In this document: one piece after another, positions 52,148 through 60,834 of the stretch
Numbering within the stretch: the first letter of the stretch is position 1
How the letters are laid out: the number at the start of each line of letters is the position of its first letter
From: Chelativorans sp. J32
GTDB taxonomy: Bacteria > Pseudomonadota > Alphaproteobacteria > Rhizobiales > Rhizobiaceae
NCBI RefSeq assembly: GCF_000518985.1
Contig: NZ_JAEQ01000007.1
Location: forward strand, 62,001 to 126,000
DNA length: 64,000 bases
Direction of reading: 5' to 3'
Notes under the pieces: generated by a model
What the model was told of the DNA's origin: nothing
Databases searched by the model: none
The model's input: only the letters and a program-made list of their open reading frames with translations
Translations under genes and position numbers: made by a program

Positions 52148-53113
52148 ATCCTCGCTTATATAGTCCGCCGGCTCGCCATTCTCGTCTTCTCGCTCTTTGT
52201 GGCGAGCGTCGTCCTTTTCGTCCTTCTGCGGCTCTTGCCGGGGGATCCCGCGAATGCTCTCGTCTCGGTCGGCGCCGACCAGGCACAGATCGAGGCGGCG
52301 CGCCGTGAGGTGGGGTCGGACCTGCCGTTGCCGCAGCAATTCGCTCATTTCATCTCCAGCCTCGCGCGCTTCGACCTAGGCACCTCCTTCGTCAGCCGAA
52401 CGCCGGTTCTGGACGACATCATCGCGCGTCTTTCGGTCACTGTCCCGCTCACCCTGCTTTCCTTCCTTCTCGCAGTCGTGATCGCAGTCCCCTTCGGCAT
52501 CCTCTCCGCGGTGAAGGCCGATCGCTGGTATGGCGGTGCGATCTCCGTCGTCTCCCAGCTCGGCATCGCCATTCCCGTCTTCTGGGTGGGAATCCTCCTG
52601 GTGACGCTCTTTGCGGTCAATCTGCGCCTCTTCCCATCGGGCGGCTTTCCTCCTCGCGGATGGGGAGCGCCATTCGAAGCGCTTCGCGCGCTCTTTCTTC
52701 CGATCATAACCATCGCCCTCGTCATGTCCGCGTCGCTGTTGCGTTATGTCCGGTCGGCGACGCAGGACGTGCTGGGCAGCGATTACCTGCGCACGGCGCG
52801 GGCACTCGGCTCCGGCTTCTCGGAGGCGCTCGTTCGGCACGGCATCCGCAACGGCGCGGTGCCGGTCGTTTCCATTCTGGGCATCGAGCTTGCGACGACG
52901 CTCCTGGGCGCGGTGGTGGTGGAGCGTGTGTTCACGTTGCCTGGCCTGGGCTCTATGCTGCTTCTGGCGATTGAACAGCGCGATTATCCCAACATTCAGG
53001 GTGTGCTCTTCATTTCCACCCTGCTCGTCCTCCTGATCGGCTTCTTTGCCGATCTTGCCCAACGGTGGATTGACCCGCGCCTGCGCGAAAAAGCGGGGAG
53101 CGTAAGGCGATGA
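52148..53113 (+). CDS. ABC transporter permease, DppB type, with probable ATC start
   Basis: Inner-membrane subunit of the importer, about 321 residues. The first canonical in-frame start is GTG 52199, which would cut into the first transmembrane helix. In-frame codons before it read ILAYIVRRLAILVFSLFVAS, the standard N-terminus of DppB-type permeases (MLxYIxRRL). No ATG, GTG or TTG exists between the upstream gene's stop and 52199. ATC 52148 lies exactly where the start should be, 5 bases after AGGAGG (52137-52142). The rest shows DppB features: RLLPGDPANAL, FDLGTSFVSR and YVRSATQDVLGSDYLRTARA. The stop overlaps the next gene by 4 bases. Confidence 0.88.
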   Translation: MLAYIVRRLAILVFSLFVASVVLFVLLRLLPGDPANALVSVGADQAQIEAARREVGSDLPLPQQFAHFISSLARFDLGTSFVSRTPVLDDIIARLSVTVPLTLLSFLLAVVIAVPFGILSAVKADRWYGGAISVVSQLGIAIPVFWVGILLVTLFAVNLRLFPSGGFPPRGWGAPFEALRALFLPIITIALVMSASLLRYVRSATQDVLGSDYLRTARALGSGFSEALVRHGIRNGAVPVVSILGIELATTLLGAVVVERVFTLPGLGSMLLLAIEQRDYPNIQGVLFISTLLVLLIGFFADLAQRWIDPRLREKAGSVRR

Positions 53114-53967
53114 CCGTCCTCGCCGAACAACAAGAGGATTCTGCGCGTCGCACCCGGCGGTCACTCACCTTGAGCATCGGCCTCCTGCTGGTTGGCCTTC
53201 ATCTGGCGGTGGCTCTGCTGACCCTTGTCTGGATCCCCTATGACCCGACCGGCATGACGGGCGGGCGGCTGGAGGCTCCTTCCTGGGCCCACTGGGCGGG
53301 AACCGACCGGCTCGGCCGCGATCTCTTCACGCAAATCATGATCGGCTCGCGCATCGCGCTTATCGTCGGGGCCGGCGCAGTGGCGATCGCTGCCGCGATC
53401 GGCGTGACGCTTGGCGTTCTTGCGGCCTTTGCTACCCGCTATCTCGATGATGCGCTGGCGGCCACTTTCGACATCCTCATCGCCTTTCCCACCCTCCTCC
53501 TTGCCATGCTTGTCGTGGCGGCCACCGGAACCGCAAGCCTCCTTTCCGCTATCCTGGCGCTCGGCATCGCGATCTCGGCCATCGTTGCGCGGCTCACGCG
53601 AATCCTCGCCAAGCGGGTGCTCGCAATGGACTATATTACCGCCGCTCGCACCGCGGGCTCATCCTGGCCGAGCATCGTCTTCAGACATCTCCTGCCAAAT
53701 ATCTGGCCGACGCTTTCGGTCAATTTCGCGCTTCAGTTCGGCTTGGCGGTGATCGCGGAAGCTTCGCTCTCCTATCTAGGTCTCGGTGCGCCGCCACCCA
53801 ATGCCTCCTGGGGGCGCCTGCTCCAGGAAGCGCAGGGCACGGTCTACACGGCGCCCTTCGGCGCTGTCGCGCCCGGACTTGCGCTGGTTTCGCTGGTCAT
53901 CGGTATGAACCTGCTTGCCGACGGACTGCGCGACATCGGCGATCCTACGCGGAGGCGTTCGCGATGA
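53110..53967 (+). CDS. ABC transporter permease, DppC type
   Basis: A 285-residue inner-membrane subunit with about six helices. DppC landmarks are HWAGTDRLGRDLFTQIMIGS, the coupling loop YITAARTAGSSWPSIVFRHL, and EASLSYLGLGAPPPNASWG. It pairs with the DppB-type subunit to form the pore. It overlaps both neighbours by 4 bases (ATGA), so the whole block from 52148 to 55513 is translationally coupled. Confidence 0.93.
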   Translation: MTVLAEQQEDSARRTRRSLTLSIGLLLVGLHLAVALLTLVWIPYDPTGMTGGRLEAPSWAHWAGTDRLGRDLFTQIMIGSRIALIVGAGAVAIAAAIGVTLGVLAAFATRYLDDALAATFDILIAFPTLLLAMLVVAATGTASLLSAILALGIAISAIVARLTRILAKRVLAMDYITAARTAGSSWPSIVFRHLLPNIWPTLSVNFALQFGLAVIAEASLSYLGLGAPPPNASWGRLLQEAQGTVYTAPFGAVAPGLALVSLVIGMNLLADGLRDIGDPTRRRSR

Positions 53968-54770
53968 CCCTGCTTGCCATCGACGGCCTGACGCTGAGCA
54001 TTGGTGACCAGGCGCTGGTGCGCGATCTTTCGCTTTCCATCGCGGGGGGCGAACGTCTCGGGCTGATCGGCGAATCCGGCTCCGGCAAATCGCTGACGGC
54101 ACTTGCAGCGATCGGCCTTCTGCCGCCCGATATTCGCGCCGAAGGCTCCATTCTGCTCGACGGCAGACAGGTGATCGGCGCGCGCGAGGAGGATCTTCTG
54201 CCGCTGCGTGGTGCAGCTGTCGCAACCGTGTTTCAGGAGCCGCTCACGGCACTCGACCCGCTGATGAAGGTGGGACGACAGGTTGCCGAGCCGCTCGCCC
54301 GCCGCTATCGCCGGGAGGGAAAAAAACTAGACCGGAAAGCGCTCGCGCGCGAAGTTCGGGATCTTCTCGAGCGTGTCTCGCTGCCGGACATCGACCGTAT
54401 CGTGAATGCCTATCCCTATGAGATTTCGGGTGGCCAGCGGCAGCGCATTGCTATCGCAATGGCGCTTGCCTGCCGGCCCAAGCTTCTTATTGCCGACGAA
54501 CCGACCACCGCGCTCGACGTCACCACCCAAGCCGAAATCCTCGACCTCCTGTCTGATCTCGTGCGCGAGAACGGTATGGCTCTCCTCTTCATCAGTCACG
54601 ATCTTCCGGTCGTGGCCCGCGTGGCCGAGAAAGTGGCGGTGCTGCGCCGGGGAGAAGTGGTCGAGCAGGGCCCGGTGACATCCGTCTTCGGCGCGCCGGC
54701 GCATGAATATACCCGCACCCTGGTTTCTGCTGCCGCCGCATTCGACAAAGCGTTGGAGCCCGCGCAATGA
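53964..54770 (+). CDS. ABC transporter ATP-binding protein, DppD/NikD type
   Basis: A 268-residue ATPase with Walker A GESGSGKSLT, signature EISGGQRQRIAIAMAL, Walker B LLIADEPTTALDVT and switch FISHDLP. DppD and OppD are usually 320-335 residues because of a C-terminal oligopeptide domain with an iron-sulfur site. This protein stops at FDKALEPAQ without it, so it has NikD-like size. It works with the next ATPase as a heterodimer. Confidence 0.92.
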   Translation: MTLLAIDGLTLSIGDQALVRDLSLSIAGGERLGLIGESGSGKSLTALAAIGLLPPDIRAEGSILLDGRQVIGAREEDLLPLRGAAVATVFQEPLTALDPLMKVGRQVAEPLARRYRREGKKLDRKALAREVRDLLERVSLPDIDRIVNAYPYEISGGQRQRIAIAMALACRPKLLIADEPTTALDVTTQAEILDLLSDLVRENGMALLFISHDLPVVARVAEKVAVLRRGEVVEQGPVTSVFGAPAHEYTRTLVSAAAAFDKALEPAQ

Positions 54771-55513
54771 GCATGATCGCGGTAGAAGAGGTCTCCTTCG
54801 GCTATTCGCGCGAGCAGCGGGTGCTGCACGATGTCTCGTTCGCGATCAGGAGCGGCGTGAATGTCGGGCTGGTTGGTGAATCAGGCTCGGGCAAGTCGAC
54901 GATCCTGAAACTTCTACTCGGTCTTGCGCGGCCCAGTGCGGGGAAGATCCGCTTCAACGGGGAGGCTCTGGAACCCGGCGACCGTGCGTTCATGCGCCGC
55001 TACCGGCGTGCCGTCCAGGCGGTTTTTCAGGATCCTTATTCCTCTCTCGATCCCCGACAGAAGGTGGAGGGTATCGTTGCAGAGCCGCTTCGTGCTCTCG
55101 GGATTCCCGGGCCGCATCGTCCGGCGATCGAGGCCGCACTGCACGACGTCGGCCTTCCTATGGACTCCATCTCCCGCTATCCGCACGAATTTTCCGGCGG
55201 CCAGCGTCAGCGCATAGCGATTGCCCGGGCGATCGTCGCGCGTCCCCAACTCATCCTTGCGGACGAGGCGGTGAGCGCTCTCGACCTCTCCACCCGGATT
55301 CGCATCGTCGAGCTGTTGAGAGCACTGTCGAAAACCATGGCCATCCTGTTCGTGTCGCACGATCTCGGCGTCGTGGCATCGCTTTGCGAGGAGATCATCA
55401 TTCTCGAACGAGGGCGGATCGTGGAAAGCGGCAAGACAGCGGACATCCTCGCCCACCCGCAGCACCCTTATACGCAAAAACTCCTCGCCAGCGTGCCACG
55501 CATGCCCGTGTGA
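54767..55513 (+). CDS. ABC transporter ATP-binding protein, DppF/NikE type
   Basis: A 248-residue ATPase, last gene of the importer operon. Walker A is GESGSGKSTI, the Q-loop lies in AVFQDPYSSLDPRQ, the signature is EFSGGQRQRIAIARAI and Walker B ILADEAVSALDL. Walker B has Ala where most have Pro (DEAVSALD), which is common in this subfamily. It lacks the C-terminal extension of DppF and is NikE-sized. Beyond its stop the base composition drops, marking the border of the glycan cluster. Confidence 0.92.
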   Translation: MSMIAVEEVSFGYSREQRVLHDVSFAIRSGVNVGLVGESGSGKSTILKLLLGLARPSAGKIRFNGEALEPGDRAFMRRYRRAVQAVFQDPYSSLDPRQKVEGIVAEPLRALGIPGPHRPAIEAALHDVGLPMDSISRYPHEFSGGQRQRIAIARAIVARPQLILADEAVSALDLSTRIRIVELLRALSKTMAILFVSHDLGVVASLCEEIIILERGRIVESGKTADILAHPQHPYTQKLLASVPRMPV

Positions 55514-55665
55514 GGATGAAGCAATTCCTGGACGCCACTTCCAAAGCGCGTAAAGACGATTTAATTCGTGGCGCATCGATTGCATGTCTGCGCTGAATGC
55601 TCATCTACGCTACTCCATGTCTCCATCGCAATCTCGATAGTCGCCGGAACAGGAGGAACGCCTAA

Positions 55666-55683
55666 ATGGGACGATCTAAGTGA
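55666..55683 (+). CDS. Five-codon leader frame coupled to the glycosyltransferase start
   Basis: AGGAGG at 55651-55656 is followed 9 bases later by ATG 55666, whose frame ends after ATG GGA CGA TCT AAG at TGA 55681-55683. That stop overlaps the GTG start of the next gene (55680) by 4 bases. It may be a leader that delivers ribosomes to the GTG, or a chance frame. Confidence 0.3.
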   Translation: MGRSK

Positions 55684-56780
55684 AAGTTCTTCATGTTTTT
55701 AAGACCTATCTGCCGGACAGCTTTACGGGCATCGAGCGCGTAATCTGGCAGATCGCAGAAGGGTTAGCGCCTCTCGGTGTCGAAACCACTGTGCTTTCGG
55801 TAAGCGATAAGCCGGTAGCGGGCCCTTACCGCGTGGGCCGACACAGTGCTTATCAGGCAAAACGTGATTTCTATGTAGCCTCCACCGGCCTATCTGTGTC
55901 TGCATTCAAAGTTTTCCGAGAGCTCTCGGCGCGGGCAGATATCGTCCATTATCATTTTCCGTGGCCGTTAATGGATTTAATGCACTTAATGGTGCGGCCA
56001 AAATGCCCTTCAATCGTGACCTATCATTCCGATATAGTTCGCCAGCGATTGCTAAACTATTTTTATCGTCCCTTGATGTTCCGATTTCTCAATCGGGTGG
56101 ACCGCATCATTGCAACTTCGCCAAATTACGCCGCCAGCAGCACCGTGCTGAAGCACTATAAACGAAAGACCTCGATCATTTCCATTGGTCTGGTGGATCA
56201 GGTGGCGCCACCGGAAGCATTAGTGGCCCGATGGCGGCAGCAGGTAGGAGAAGGTTTTTTCCTCTTCATCGGGGCCCTGCGATACTACAAAGGGCTTCCT
56301 TTTCTGTTAGAGGCTGCAAAGAAAACTGGTTTACCTGTTGTGATCGCCGGAAGTGGCGAAATGGCAGCGGACATTGAGGCTTACCGCTTCCCTCACATCA
56401 AACTTGTCCAACATTTTTCCGAGCTTGATAAAGCTGCTCTTCTATCACTTTGCCGGGCCTTCGTCTTTCCGTCTCATCTGCGCTCGGAAGCATTCGGTGT
56501 GGCGCTCCTAGAAGCGGCCCGTGCTGCTAAACCTATGATTACCTGCGAAATCGGCACGGGGACAACTTATGTCAATGTACACGGCGAGACAGGTTTAGCG
56601 ATAAACCCTAGAGATGTAGACGCGCTGGCTAAAGCTATGCAAAGTCTCGCCGGACAGCCAGATGTCGCCTCCGCAATGGGCTTGGCAGCCCGTGCACGTT
56701 ACGAGCATTTATTTAGGGGCGAAGTCATGTGTGAGCGGTATCTGAGCCTGTATCGTGACCTTTCTTCAGCGAGGCTCTGA
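55680..56780 (+). CDS. Glycosyltransferase family 4 protein
   Basis: A 366-residue GT-B sugar transferase. The acceptor domain starts MKVLHVFKTYLPDSFTGIER. The donor domain has FLFIGALRYYKGLPFLLEA and the retaining GT4 EX7E motif, here SEAFGVALLEAA. The start is GTG 55680; the only good ribosome binding site (AGGAGG, 55651-55656) is better spaced for a short leader frame overlapping this GTG. AT content is higher than in the preceding operon. It is the only rightward gene of the glycan cluster and converges with the next glycosyltransferase. Confidence 0.88.
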   Translation: MKVLHVFKTYLPDSFTGIERVIWQIAEGLAPLGVETTVLSVSDKPVAGPYRVGRHSAYQAKRDFYVASTGLSVSAFKVFRELSARADIVHYHFPWPLMDLMHLMVRPKCPSIVTYHSDIVRQRLLNYFYRPLMFRFLNRVDRIIATSPNYAASSTVLKHYKRKTSIISIGLVDQVAPPEALVARWRQQVGEGFFLFIGALRYYKGLPFLLEAAKKTGLPVVIAGSGEMAADIEAYRFPHIKLVQHFSELDKAALLSLCRAFVFPSHLRSEAFGVALLEAARAAKPMITCEIGTGTTYVNVHGETGLAINPRDVDALAKAMQSLAGQPDVASAMGLAARARYEHLFRGEVMCERYLSLYRDLSSARL

Positions 56781-56900
56781 CGATATCGCGCATTTGCCAG
56801 CTTCTTGTAGACGCGGAACACTGGGCGCGGGGCGGAGGTAGTACATATTGCGGCGCGGCTAGGATATCACGTCATGATAAGCTAAACTGGCACTACCCAG

Positions 56901-58115
56901 CTATTTGTGCAGAAGCTCAGCAATGGCACCGACGTAGCGACCGGGATTATACATCTCAAAAACACGTTTAGACGCAGCTTTGCCAAGTTCGGCCCGAAGC
57001 CGATTGTTGGATCTCAATATACGCAAGGCGCAAGCGGCATCATCAATTTTCGGTTCAGCCCAAACGACTTCCTTTTCACGGTAGAAGCCTTGAGGATCTT
57101 CGACCGCCACGAGGTCGAAGCCGACCGGTACGCCAACACCTGAGTCAAAAAAATCAGTATTTCCGGACCAGTTGGTGGCAATTACAGGAATCCCGCGCTG
57201 CATCGCTTCCGCTATGACAAGCCCGAAACCTTCGGACCGATGAAGCGACATAATAACATCTGCTTGGTCATAAAGGCTGGACATCCCCTCATCGCCCAGC
57301 GTATCGCCGATCAGCGTGACATTTCGAGCGCCGGCGGCTGCCGCTTCCATATATCGAAGTGAAGCGGGCCAAACGTCTGCATTCGCATATTTTACAATAA
57401 GTCTCGCATCAGGGTCATCTCCAAAAGCTCGCCTAAAAGCCGTTATTGCGGCGCAGGGATTCTTCCGCGTGAAGTTTGATGCAACGTTAAAAACAAGAAG
57501 TACTGTGAAGAATCGATCGGACTTCTTAGCGCTCTCATTTCTCCTCTCTTGAAGCGGTTTGAGAGGATATGGGACGACACGCACCGGCTTATTGGAAACT
57601 GTGCGAACTGCGTCTGCTACAAAATGACTATTTACCCATATCTCATGCACGAAGCGGGCTGCCAAATTCCAATTCTTAGGTACTTTTGGCAGTTCCCAGA
57701 ACCAATGGGCGATGATTCGTTTTCTATGCACGACGCGCTGGCCCAACACACTCATGGCTATTGGAACGTGAAGGCCGCTGGCATGTAAGAGAATTGTTCC
57801 CTTCCCGGTGATCCTCCCACTCTTGAAGGCAAAATCCGTGTAGGTCTTGTCGCCGTGCGTGATCTCAGTGAGATCAATTCCGTAAACCTCCAGGCCACCT
57901 TCCAGCAGCGCATCGTGGCATGCACGGGCGGCCGCCCCAACTCCGGAGGCGGCACGCAACATGCCTACCACTATGATTGGCTCTTCCATCACAGCATCGG
58001 GAGATAGCCGAGGGCCAAACCAGAGCGCCAGCCGGTAGATGAGCACATCCCGAAACTCTCTTGGGAGCCGTCGCCAAATTTGGCGGCGCAAAAAGTCGAA
58101 ATGAAGCTTGGACAT
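56901..58115 (-). CDS. Glycosyltransferase family 4 protein
   Basis: A 404-residue GT4-type transferase. Acceptor-side residues include IIVVGMLRAASGVGAAARAC and AHWFWELPKVPKNW. The donor side has LVFNVASNFTRKNPCAAITA and the EX7E motif in SEGFGLVIAEAMQRGIPVIA. Proteins with the VGMLRAASGVGAAAR and WFWELP signatures occur in O-antigen and capsule clusters. It is the last gene of the leftward glycan operon, 5 bases after the preceding stop. The acceptor and sugar are unknown. Confidence 0.88.
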   Translation of the reverse strand: MSKLHFDFLRRQIWRRLPREFRDVLIYRLALWFGPRLSPDAVMEEPIIVVGMLRAASGVGAAARACHDALLEGGLEVYGIDLTEITHGDKTYTDFAFKSGRITGKGTILLHASGLHVPIAMSVLGQRVVHRKRIIAHWFWELPKVPKNWNLAARFVHEIWVNSHFVADAVRTVSNKPVRVVPYPLKPLQERRNESAKKSDRFFTVLLVFNVASNFTRKNPCAAITAFRRAFGDDPDARLIVKYANADVWPASLRYMEAAAAGARNVTLIGDTLGDEGMSSLYDQADVIMSLHRSEGFGLVIAEAMQRGIPVIATNWSGNTDFFDSGVGVPVGFDLVAVEDPQGFYREKEVVWAEPKIDDAACALRILRSNNRLRAELGKAASKRVFEMYNPGRYVGAIAELLHK

Positions 58116-58120
58116 CTCTC

Positions 58121-59602
58121 TTACTGAATGCGCAGTTGCTCTTGCAGATCAGACGCATTCGCGCCAATGTTCTTCTTTGTTAACTCGACGTTATCAATGT
58201 CACCATTGCGGGACCTTGATGGTGTAAGTAACGCTTCGGCCGTTCCGAAGATAGCTTTGGCCGTATCCTGCCACGCTTTGGGGGCGTACTCGACCTTTAT
58301 ACGTTCCTCTGCCTGCTTCAATTCCTCCGGGTGATCGAAGTACCACTTAAGCCGCTCAGCCCACTTTGGTACGTCCCAGGGGTCCAGGTACTCTATTAGA
58401 TCCCCCCCTACCTCTGGTATAGATGCTGCATTTGACGCCAGACAAAATTTGCCGCTCGCCAAGCTCTCCGCAACAGCTAGTCCCCACCCTTCATAAAGCG
58501 ACGGGAACACAGTGAAGAGCGCATTCTTATAGAGCCACGTGAGGTCCGCGTCACTGACGTTGGTCAGGACCTCGACCAAACCGGAAATACGGGGATCAAA
58601 ACGCAAGTCGGCAAGAAAATCCGATACGCCCCACCCGACCATTCCTACGAATACAAGCTTAGGAAGATCTCGCTCCCCCTGATCGACCAACCTTGTATAG
58701 GCTCTATATAAAGTTTCGTGGTTCTTTCGTCTTTCGATAGTAGAAACGAAGAGAATAAACCTCTTCCCAGCTGCCGTCATTATCTCACTGGTTTCATTTT
58801 TCGGAGCCGGGATTTCGCTCCCGAGTTGTACCACCGTGCAACTAGGAATCCTTGTTCCCAACTCTTCCAGAAGCTCTATAAGATCCCGGCGGCTGCATTC
58901 CGATATGCACAGTATTTCATCTGCACACCAGGAGATATCGGCGAAATATCTCGCAAATTTTGCACTTACATCGCCAACGCATAAATGAGGAAATTTTACG
59001 GGTATTACATCATAGCAAATTAGAACACATTTAAGAGATAATTCTTCTCTGACTTGCGCCAGAAAAGATTGATCTTTCTGATCCCAATCGAGTCCAAGAG
59101 AAATATACGCATCTCCCTGTGAAAAAGGTGCGGCGAAACTATGAGGGAAACAAGGGTCGGCTTTGGAAACTTCGGGTAATGAAGTCGTGCGCCATATGCG
59201 AATAGCTCTCCGCAATTCACGCAGCGCGCCAACTAAAGCTTTGACACTCTCACGTCGTTTCAGAAGATAATGAGATAGAGGCGCGCGAACTCTTGGAGGT
59301 ATTTTCTGCAGTGCTGCTCGCGCAGTGTATTCAACTCTTTCTTCCAGGGTTCTTGGGGAAACTAAGGCTTTCTCCGCTTCTGAACTCTGCCGCTCCGTGC
59401 GGTCAATTCTGTAAAGCGCGCTCTCCACGTCGTCTGGATCAACGCGCAGGAAACCTTGGTGTCTATCAAAGCGGCAGAATTCCACATCGGAGCCGAGATG
59501 CTGAAGCGCGAATCTGGCGCATTCACTCTCTACCCTCACGACGCCCACGGATGGTCTAGACCAGCCTAGTATTGAGGTCACATCAAGCCAGATTTTACTC
59601 AT
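58121..59602 (-). CDS. Glycosyltransferase family 4 protein, mannosyltransferase-like
   Basis: A 493-residue GT4 protein with a long N-terminal domain. It begins KIWLDVTSILGWSRPSVGVV, then ICYDVIPVKFPHLC. The donor domain has FILFVSTIERRKNHETLYRA and the EX7E motif YEGWGLAVAESLASGKF. The ISTIE..KN and YEGWGLPVAES-like signatures resemble WbdA/WbdB-type and other O-antigen mannosyl- or rhamnosyltransferases. I start at ATG 59602, which overlaps the preceding stop by 4 bases and has AAGGA 7 bases upstream. Confidence 0.87.
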   Translation of the reverse strand: MSKIWLDVTSILGWSRPSVGVVRVESECARFALQHLGSDVEFCRFDRHQGFLRVDPDDVESALYRIDRTERQSSEAEKALVSPRTLEERVEYTARAALQKIPPRVRAPLSHYLLKRRESVKALVGALRELRRAIRIWRTTSLPEVSKADPCFPHSFAAPFSQGDAYISLGLDWDQKDQSFLAQVREELSLKCVLICYDVIPVKFPHLCVGDVSAKFARYFADISWCADEILCISECSRRDLIELLEELGTRIPSCTVVQLGSEIPAPKNETSEIMTAAGKRFILFVSTIERRKNHETLYRAYTRLVDQGERDLPKLVFVGMVGWGVSDFLADLRFDPRISGLVEVLTNVSDADLTWLYKNALFTVFPSLYEGWGLAVAESLASGKFCLASNAASIPEVGGDLIEYLDPWDVPKWAERLKWYFDHPEELKQAEERIKVEYAPKAWQDTAKAIFGTAEALLTPSRSRNGDIDNVELTKKNIGANASDLQEQLRIQ

Positions 59603-60834
59603 ACGCATTCCTTGTTCGCCAGCGTGTTGACCAGCAGCGGCAGCGAACTTAGGCACTCATCCCAACGCAGTTTCTGACGGCGAATATAACCAACTGATCC
59701 AACTTCGTAGGTATGCCGTGAGCGTCCCAGGATGTCTCGAATCGAATTCTGAAACTTCTTTGGATTATCTGCTACTCTCACTTCTGGGAGGTCTGCAAAA
59801 TCTTCATATCCTCTGAAGGCAGCAGGGGTCCCAACTACGAAAGCTCCAGAATAGAGCGCCTCGGCTGTTTTAATATTCGATCCCCCTCCGAACGGAATGG
59901 GCAGAATAAAGCCATGCGCAAGTGATTTAACTGCCGCGAGATCCGCATCGGAAAGCGTGAACAATAATTTCAGTCGAGATAAATTTAAATGCGACCATTT
60001 TGTTTGACACATTACCCGGTGTATATGCTCAGACACACTTCCTGCAACAACGAGACGACTTGTTGGTGGAAAACAGGCAAGTGACTCTCCAAGCAGCTCA
60101 GAAAACCTTGAGAAATTCGGAGGATGGGCGCTAGCCACATATAAGAGCCAGGGTCGGCGAGGGAGTTTCTCTCTCCATTTGGAAATGCCGTCTTCGGTTG
60201 CATTCCATGGTTCAATGCCATTAGGTAGCAGCTCGGCTCTCTTCGCGCCCCATTTTCGGATAGACTTCAAATCTTCTTCCGTCACTCCCAACACTAGATC
60301 AGCAGTCGACGCTGCGCACCGCTCAAGCTCCTCAATCGCAACAATAGCATCGTCTGCTCCCCGGACGCCAACATCCTCAAATATGGACCGCTTCAGCGGT
60401 GCTTCGATATTCTGGGATCCGTAGATCAAAACAACTGATGAATACTCAGGGCGCTTACGAAGCTCCACCGCGAGTGGCCACAACCAGGGCTGCTCGACAT
60501 GAATAACGTCGATTTTCTTGGGAATGCGGGCAAGTATAGAAGGTAGGCCGCCGTCTTTAGCAGCGGCAAAGCGACCCGCTAGTAGATCGTCTATAAACGG
60601 TATGCTTTTCCCCTGCAAAAGTTTGTGCGGGCCAGTTTCAGGGAGAGTAAGGTCCAGAGGTCCCCTTTCAGTCTTGGGATAGTGCCCGTTGGGGTAAACC
60701 GATATAGGAATAGACTCCCATCCGGCGGCCTCATAAGCGTGCTTTATATTATAAAGTCTAACCTGCCCGCCATGCTTCGGCTTGACGGCTGGGTAAGTGC
60801 CAAGAATCAAAACTGTCCCGATACTACCTTTCAT
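59599..60834 (-). CDS. Glycosyltransferase, GT4/GT1-like
   Basis: A 411-residue GT-B protein. MKGSIGTVLILGTYPAVKPK starts the acceptor domain, with HGGQVRLYNIKHAYEAAGW next. The donor domain ends in PFGGGSNIKTAEALYSGAFV, the Gly-rich phosphate-binding loop with the distal Glu seen in GT4-like enzymes. The frame stays open upstream, but ATG 60834 shares a base with the previous stop (TAATG), so I start there. GC is among the lowest in the window. Confidence 0.82.
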   Translation of the reverse strand: MKGSIGTVLILGTYPAVKPKHGGQVRLYNIKHAYEAAGWESIPISVYPNGHYPKTERGPLDLTLPETGPHKLLQGKSIPFIDDLLAGRFAAAKDGGLPSILARIPKKIDVIHVEQPWLWPLAVELRKRPEYSSVVLIYGSQNIEAPLKRSIFEDVGVRGADDAIVAIEELERCAASTADLVLGVTEEDLKSIRKWGAKRAELLPNGIEPWNATEDGISKWREKLPRRPWLLYVASAHPPNFSRFSELLGESLACFPPTSRLVVAGSVSEHIHRVMCQTKWSHLNLSRLKLLFTLSDADLAAVKSLAHGFILPIPFGGGSNIKTAEALYSGAFVVGTPAAFRGYEDFADLPEVRVADNPKKFQNSIRDILGRSRHTYEVGSVGYIRRQKLRWDECLSSLPLLVNTLANKECV

